The translations under genes and the position numbers were made by a program. From CABRXV01 sp900754955 (lineage in GTDB: Bacteria; Actinomycetota; Coriobacteriia; Coriobacteriales; Eggerthellaceae), in NCBI GenBank assembly GCA_902475005.1, contig CABRXV010000014.1, positions 1 to 33,177 on the forward strand: DNA of 33,177 nucleotides. The letters run 5' to 3'. This document shows positions 30,625 to 33,177 of this stretch, piece by piece. The notes under the pieces are model-generated. The model ran no database searches and had not been told where the DNA came from. It was given only the letters and a program-made list of their open reading frames with translations. Positions within the stretch are counted from its first letter, which is position 1, and every line of letters begins with the position of its first letter.

Positions 30625-31602
30625 CTACGCGAGACCTGCGCGGCCGCGACGCGCGTTGAGCGCGGCGATCGCCTCGAGATCGAGCTGGCAGAGCGCCTCG
30701 GCCTCGGAGATCACCTCGGAGATCACGTCGGCGGCTGTCTTGCGCTCGTGCACGAGGGCGGCCACCTGGCCGGCCATCATCGAGCCGTTGTCCACGTCGC
30801 CTTCGACGGCGCGGCGCAGCGAGCCGAGATACATCTGCTCGAGCTCTTCGCCGTTCTTCGCCATGTCGGCCTCGAGCTTGTGCACCTGGCGGGAGAACTT
30901 GTTCTTGAGGCAGCGCGCCGGATGCCCGCTGCCGCGGCCCGTGACGATGGTGTCGGAGTCCTTCGCGTCGAGCACGCGCTCCTTGTAGGCATCGGCGATG
31001 GGGCATTCCGCCACAGTGAGGAAGCGGGTGCCCATCTGCACGCCCTCCGCTCCGAGCGCGAAGGCGGCGGCGAATCCGCGGCCGTCGGCCACGCCACCCG
31101 CTGCGATCACGGGGATGCTCACGGCGTCGCGCACCGACGGCACAAGCGCCATCGTGGTGAGCTCGCCGATGTGGCCGCCCGACTCGGTGCCCTCGGCCAC
31201 CACGGCGTCGGCGCCGAGGCGCTCCATGCGCTTGGCGAGCGCAGTGGAGGCAACCACGGGGATGACCTTGATGCCGGCTTCCTTCCACATCTCCATGTAG
31301 TTGGCGGGGCTGCCGGCGCCCGTGGTGATGACGTCGACCTTGAGCTCGGTGAGCAGCTTGGCCAGCTCGCCGGCGTTGGGATCCATGAGCATCACGTTGG
31401 CGCCGATGGGCTTGCTCGTCATCTCGCGTGCCTGGCGCACCTGCTGCTCGACCCAATCGAGCGGAGCGCCGCCGCAGGCGATGATGCCGAGGCCGCCCGC
31501 CTCGCTCACCGCGCCGGCGAGGCTCGCCGTGGCGATGCGCGCCATGGCGCCCTGGATGATGGGGGCTTCGATGCCGAGCAGTTCTGTAACCCGCGTTTTC
31601 AT
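30625..31602 (-). CDS. fabK: Enoyl-ACP reductase II, FMN-dependent
   Basis: This 325-residue TIM-barrel flavoprotein performs the last reduction of each elongation cycle. FabK signs are PIIQGAMARIATASLAGAVS at 14-33, the FMN-phosphate loops (TTGAGSPA, IAAGGVADG) and EGTESGGHIGELTT with H144, matching the conserved His of FabK. 2-Nitropropane dioxygenase-like relatives share the fold, but its place in the operon makes FabK the right call. It is unrelated to FabI; FabK enzymes are known to be insensitive to triclosan. GGAG lies 11 bases before the ATG. Between acpP and this gene is a hairpin that may lower its expression relative to acpP. Confidence 0.94.
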   Translation of the reverse strand: MKTRVTELLGIEAPIIQGAMARIATASLAGAVSEAGGLGIIACGGAPLDWVEQQVRQAREMTSKPIGANVMLMDPNAGELAKLLTELKVDVITTGAGSPANYMEMWKEAGIKVIPVVASTALAKRMERLGADAVVAEGTESGGHIGELTTMALVPSVRDAVSIPVIAAGGVADGRGFAAAFALGAEGVQMGTRFLTVAECPIADAYKERVLDAKDSDTIVTGRGSGHPARCLKNKFSRQVHKLEADMAKNGEELEQMYLGSLRRAVEGDVDNGSMMAGQVAALVHERKTAADVISEVISEAEALCQLDLEAIAALNARRGRAGLA

Positions 31603-31632
31603 GTGTTTCGTGTCTCCTTAAAAAGCCAACGA

Positions 31633-31657
31633 CCGTGCCCGTCGGGGACGGGCACGG
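31633..31657 (-). terminator. Attenuator-like hairpin between acpP and fabK
   Basis: CCGTGCCCGTC (31633-31643) and GACGGGCACGG (31647-31657) form an 11-bp perfect stem with a 3-base loop. On the minus strand it is followed within a few bases by GGCTTTTTAAGG. It lies between the acpP stop and the fabK start. Partial termination here would give more ACP than enzyme mRNA, which fits the high ACP demand of cells. Confidence 0.6.
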
Positions 31658-31714
31658 CGCTTCGTCGTGTGCGGCGTTTCAGGGCCGCTCCTGTGCAGAC
31701 CTGCTGGTCGGCGG

Positions 31715-31936
31715 TTATTTCAGGGAGTCGATGTGCTCGACGATCTGGCCGATGGTGGTGATGCCCTCCGGCTCGCCGAAATCGATCTCGCAGCGCTCCT
31801 CGATGTCGCAGATGAGCTCGACCATGTCGAGGGAGTCAACGCCGAGCGACTCGAGCGTCGCGTCCTCGGTCACGGCCTCGGGCTCAACGTCGAGGTTCTC
31901 GGTGAGCACGTCGCGCACGATATCGATGGTTGCCAT
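31715..31936 (-). CDS. acpP: Acyl carrier protein
   Basis: This 73-residue acidic ACP carries growing acyl chains. The 4'-phosphopantetheine attachment site is S35 in GVDSLDMVEL. The helical bundle and acidic faces are typical. The start at 31936 (MATIDIV) follows AAAGGAA; longer upstream in-frame starts have no homology. It is the first fatty-acid gene after the divergent-promoter region, with the putative operator at 31961-31977 just upstream. No ACP synthase is in view. Confidence 0.96.
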   Translation of the reverse strand: MATIDIVRDVLTENLDVEPEAVTEDATLESLGVDSLDMVELICDIEERCEIDFGEPEGITTIGQIVEHIDSLK

Positions 31937-31960
31937 GGTGGTTCCTTTCGCTGAGAAAAT

Positions 31961-31977
31961 ACTTTGATAGTCTAAGT
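31961..31977. promoter_or_regulatory. Candidate FabT-like operator upstream of acpP
   Basis: ACTTTGATAGTCTAAGT is an imperfect 17-bp palindrome (ACTT-GA-N3-TC-AAGT). The first 12 bases recur in the fabH promoter as ACTTTGCCAGTC (32721-32732). It is AT-rich in an otherwise GC-rich region, lies 25 bases upstream of acpP, and a MarR-type regulator gene is next door. FabT repressors of other bacteria bind a TTTGA-containing palindrome. Confidence 0.5.
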
Positions 31978-32126
31978 AATGACTGTTCTTAGTATGGTAT
32001 GAGGGTGCAGCGGGGAATGCAATACCTCTTATGCGCCCTCCATTATTTCTGCGGCGTTGCAGCGGGAGATGGGGTTGGCGTGGGTGCGGCAAAGGGGCAG
32101 CGCCGGCGTTGCATCTGCGTCGCGCG

Positions 32127-32597
32127 TCAGGCGCGCTCGTCGAAGAACGCCTTCACGCGCACGAGCGCGTCGAGGAGCACGCGCCGCTCTTCGTCGCCCA
32201 GTCCCGCGAGGGCTTCGTCGGCCATGCGCTTGTGGAAGAGGCTGTGCGCGCGGTAGACGAGCTTGCCCTCTTTGGTGAGCGAGAGCAGCACCTTGCGGCG
32301 GTCGAGCTCGTCGCGCTCGCGCCTGATGAACCCGCGCTGCTCGAGTTTGCGCACGGCGGCGTTGAGTGTCGCCATCGTCACGCACAGGCGCGCCGCCACC
32401 ACGCTCATGGGATTGCGCTCGTAGAGGCCTACGGCCACGATCGTGTGGATCTCGGTGATGGTGAGCCCGTGCGTCAGGCGGTTGTCGAGCGAGCGCTCCT
32501 CGATGCGCAGGATGGAGTTGAACGTCTCCGACAGCAGGTCGTCCACGGCGGCGCGGCTCTCCGCCTGGGTGAGCTTGCCTTGGGTCTCGTCGGACAC
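32127..32597 (-). CDS. MarR-family, FabT-like regulator of the fatty-acid locus
   Basis: This 156-residue winged-helix protein begins at GTG (32597), which follows AAAGGAGG by four bases. The core is typical MarR: LTITEIHTIVAVGLYERNPM, then VVAARLCVTMATLNAAVRKLEQRGFIRRERDELDRRKVLLSLTKEGK, with the recognition helix around 82-99. It sits between divergent fabH and the acpP-fab operon, the FabT position. FabT in Firmicutes represses fab genes with acyl-ACP as co-repressor. That role here is inferred from location. Similar sequence motifs are present in both flanking promoters. Confidence 0.88.
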   Translation of the reverse strand: MSDETQGKLTQAESRAAVDDLLSETFNSILRIEERSLDNRLTHGLTITEIHTIVAVGLYERNPMSVVAARLCVTMATLNAAVRKLEQRGFIRRERDELDRRKVLLSLTKEGKLVYRAHSLFHKRMADEALAGLGDEERRVLLDALVRVKAFFDERA

Positions 32598-32720
32598 GGT
32601 TCCTCCTTTGCGGTTGCGGGACGGGGTGGGGCGCGGCGCGGGCGATCGCCGCGTCGGCGGAAGCCGGCGCCGATGCAGAGTTCTCGTGGGGCGGTTGCCA
32701 CAACGCGCCACAGCGAGGAT

Positions 32721-32749
32721 ACTTTGCCAGTCAGCCTATCTGCTATTAT
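32721..32749 (+). promoter_or_regulatory. fabH promoter with FabT-like site
   Basis: ACTTTGCCAGTC (32721-32732) repeats the motif found upstream of acpP. TATTAT at 32744-32749 is a plausible -10 box, 42 bases before the fabH start. The motif would cover the -35 region, so binding would block transcription. Confidence 0.5.
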
Positions 32750-32790
32750 GGCGGAAACGAACGTGTTTTCTACATGAGAAGGGGATCTCA

Positions 32791-33177
32791 ATGGGATGCA
32801 AGGTTGCCGGCTACGGCAAGGCTTTGCCCGATCTTGTGGTAACGAATGATGAGATGGCGGGCATCGTCGACACGAGCGACGAGTGGATCGTGACGCGCAC
32901 GGGCATTCACGAGCGTCGCATCGCCGTCGGGGAGTCGTCCACCGATCTCGCCGCCCGCGCCGCGCTGCAGGCGCTCGAGCGTGCCGGCGCTGCACCCGAG
33001 GACGTCGACCTCATCGTGTGCATGACCATCACGCCCGACGCGGTCGTGCCTTCCCAGTCGTGCCTGCTCAAGGTGCGCCTCGGTGCGACGCATGCGGTTG
33101 CGTTCGACTTGAACGCGGCGTGCACGGGCTGCATCTACGGCGTTGAGGTTGCCTCCGAGATGATGGAGGCGTCGGCG
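32791..33177 (+). CDS. fabH: 3-oxoacyl-ACP synthase III, 3' end outside window
   Basis: The first 129 residues are present and the frame is open to the window edge. This condensing enzyme starts fatty-acid chains from acyl-CoA and malonyl-ACP. Seen are the N-terminal VAGYGKALPDLVVTNDE, DTSDEWIVTRTGIHERRI (CoA-binding segment) and the nucleophile C111 in NAACTGC. The His and Asn of the active site lie beyond the end. ATG at 32791 follows AGAAGGGG. It is divergent from the MarR-type regulator and shares its control region. Confidence 0.95.
   Translation, partial: MGCKVAGYGKALPDLVVTNDEMAGIVDTSDEWIVTRTGIHERRIAVGESSTDLAARAALQALERAGAAPEDVDLIVCMTITPDAVVPSQSCLLKVRLGATHAVAFDLNAACTGCIYGVEVASEMMEASA

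Noticed and set aside
29251..31761. Plus-strand open frame of over 800 codons opposite fabG, fabD and fabK
   Set aside because: It is the mirror frame of conserved fatty-acid genes. The His/Ala/Arg-rich product has no motif. A similar plus-strand frame at 26704-28941 is rejected for the same reason.
1..33177. CRISPR arrays and tRNA or rRNA genes
   Set aside because: No regularly spaced direct repeats of 25-37 bp with unique spacers were seen; the array at 22671 has no spacers. No cloverleaf or rRNA-like segment was noticed by eye, though a dedicated scan was not possible.

Overview
The window is high-GC DNA with strong G/C bias at third codon positions. The LPxTG-anchored surface protein, the FabK-type enoyl-ACP reductase, the frequent GTG starts and the style of the gut-type accessory genes suggest an anaerobic actinobacterium of the class Coriobacteriia (Eggerthellaceae-like). 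This taxonomic placement is inference, since there is no rRNA or other marker gene in the window.

Layout. Positions 1-4797 hold the C-terminal 1,598 codons of a giant sortase-anchored, isopeptide-domain adhesin. Positions 4.8-10.2 kb hold a Nudix hydrolase, an AlkD-like DNA alkylation repair protein, an orphan AbiEi-like/PD-(D/E)XK protein bracketed by two copies of a hairpin repeat, and a LysR regulator divergent from an aldo/keto reductase broken by a 29-bp deletion. At 10.26-12.55 kb a radical SAM/SPASM maturase is followed by a small protein ending in nine asparagines, a candidate peptide-modification pair. Positions 12.6-13.5 kb are a gene graveyard with a flavin-reductase-like tail, a second aldo/keto reductase fragment and a third hairpin repeat. 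At 13.5-16.15 kb a MarR regulator with a 16-bp palindromic operator heads a tight operon of two DUF262 (GmrS-like) proteins, a possible two-component defence-like unit.

Positions 16.4-24 kb carry a PNPOx-like flavoprotein, a four-helix membrane protein, a nucleotidyltransferase, a GNAT acetyltransferase, an ABC-F ribosome-protection-type ATPase, an N-terminally truncated CmpB-like membrane protein, an iron-type alcohol dehydrogenase and a tail-anchored membrane protein. Repeats lie between several of these. Positions 24.6-33.2 kb form a fatty-acid synthesis locus. On the minus strand the order is MarR/FabT-like regulator, acpP, fabK, fabD, fabG, fabF, fabZ and a single-chain accD-accA fusion, with fabH divergent on the plus strand and running off the window end.

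In the fatty-acid locus, the ACC fusion makes malonyl-CoA, FabD moves malonyl to ACP, FabH starts chains, FabF elongates, FabG reduces, FabZ dehydrates and FabK completes the cycle. accB and accC are not in the window. The ACC fusion carries an extra N-terminal segment resembling a decayed biotin-carboxylase N-domain. Two dispersed repeat families run through the accessory part: a short dyad with a CGGACGGGTCG core, mostly between convergent genes, and a 24-bp-arm hairpin found three times.
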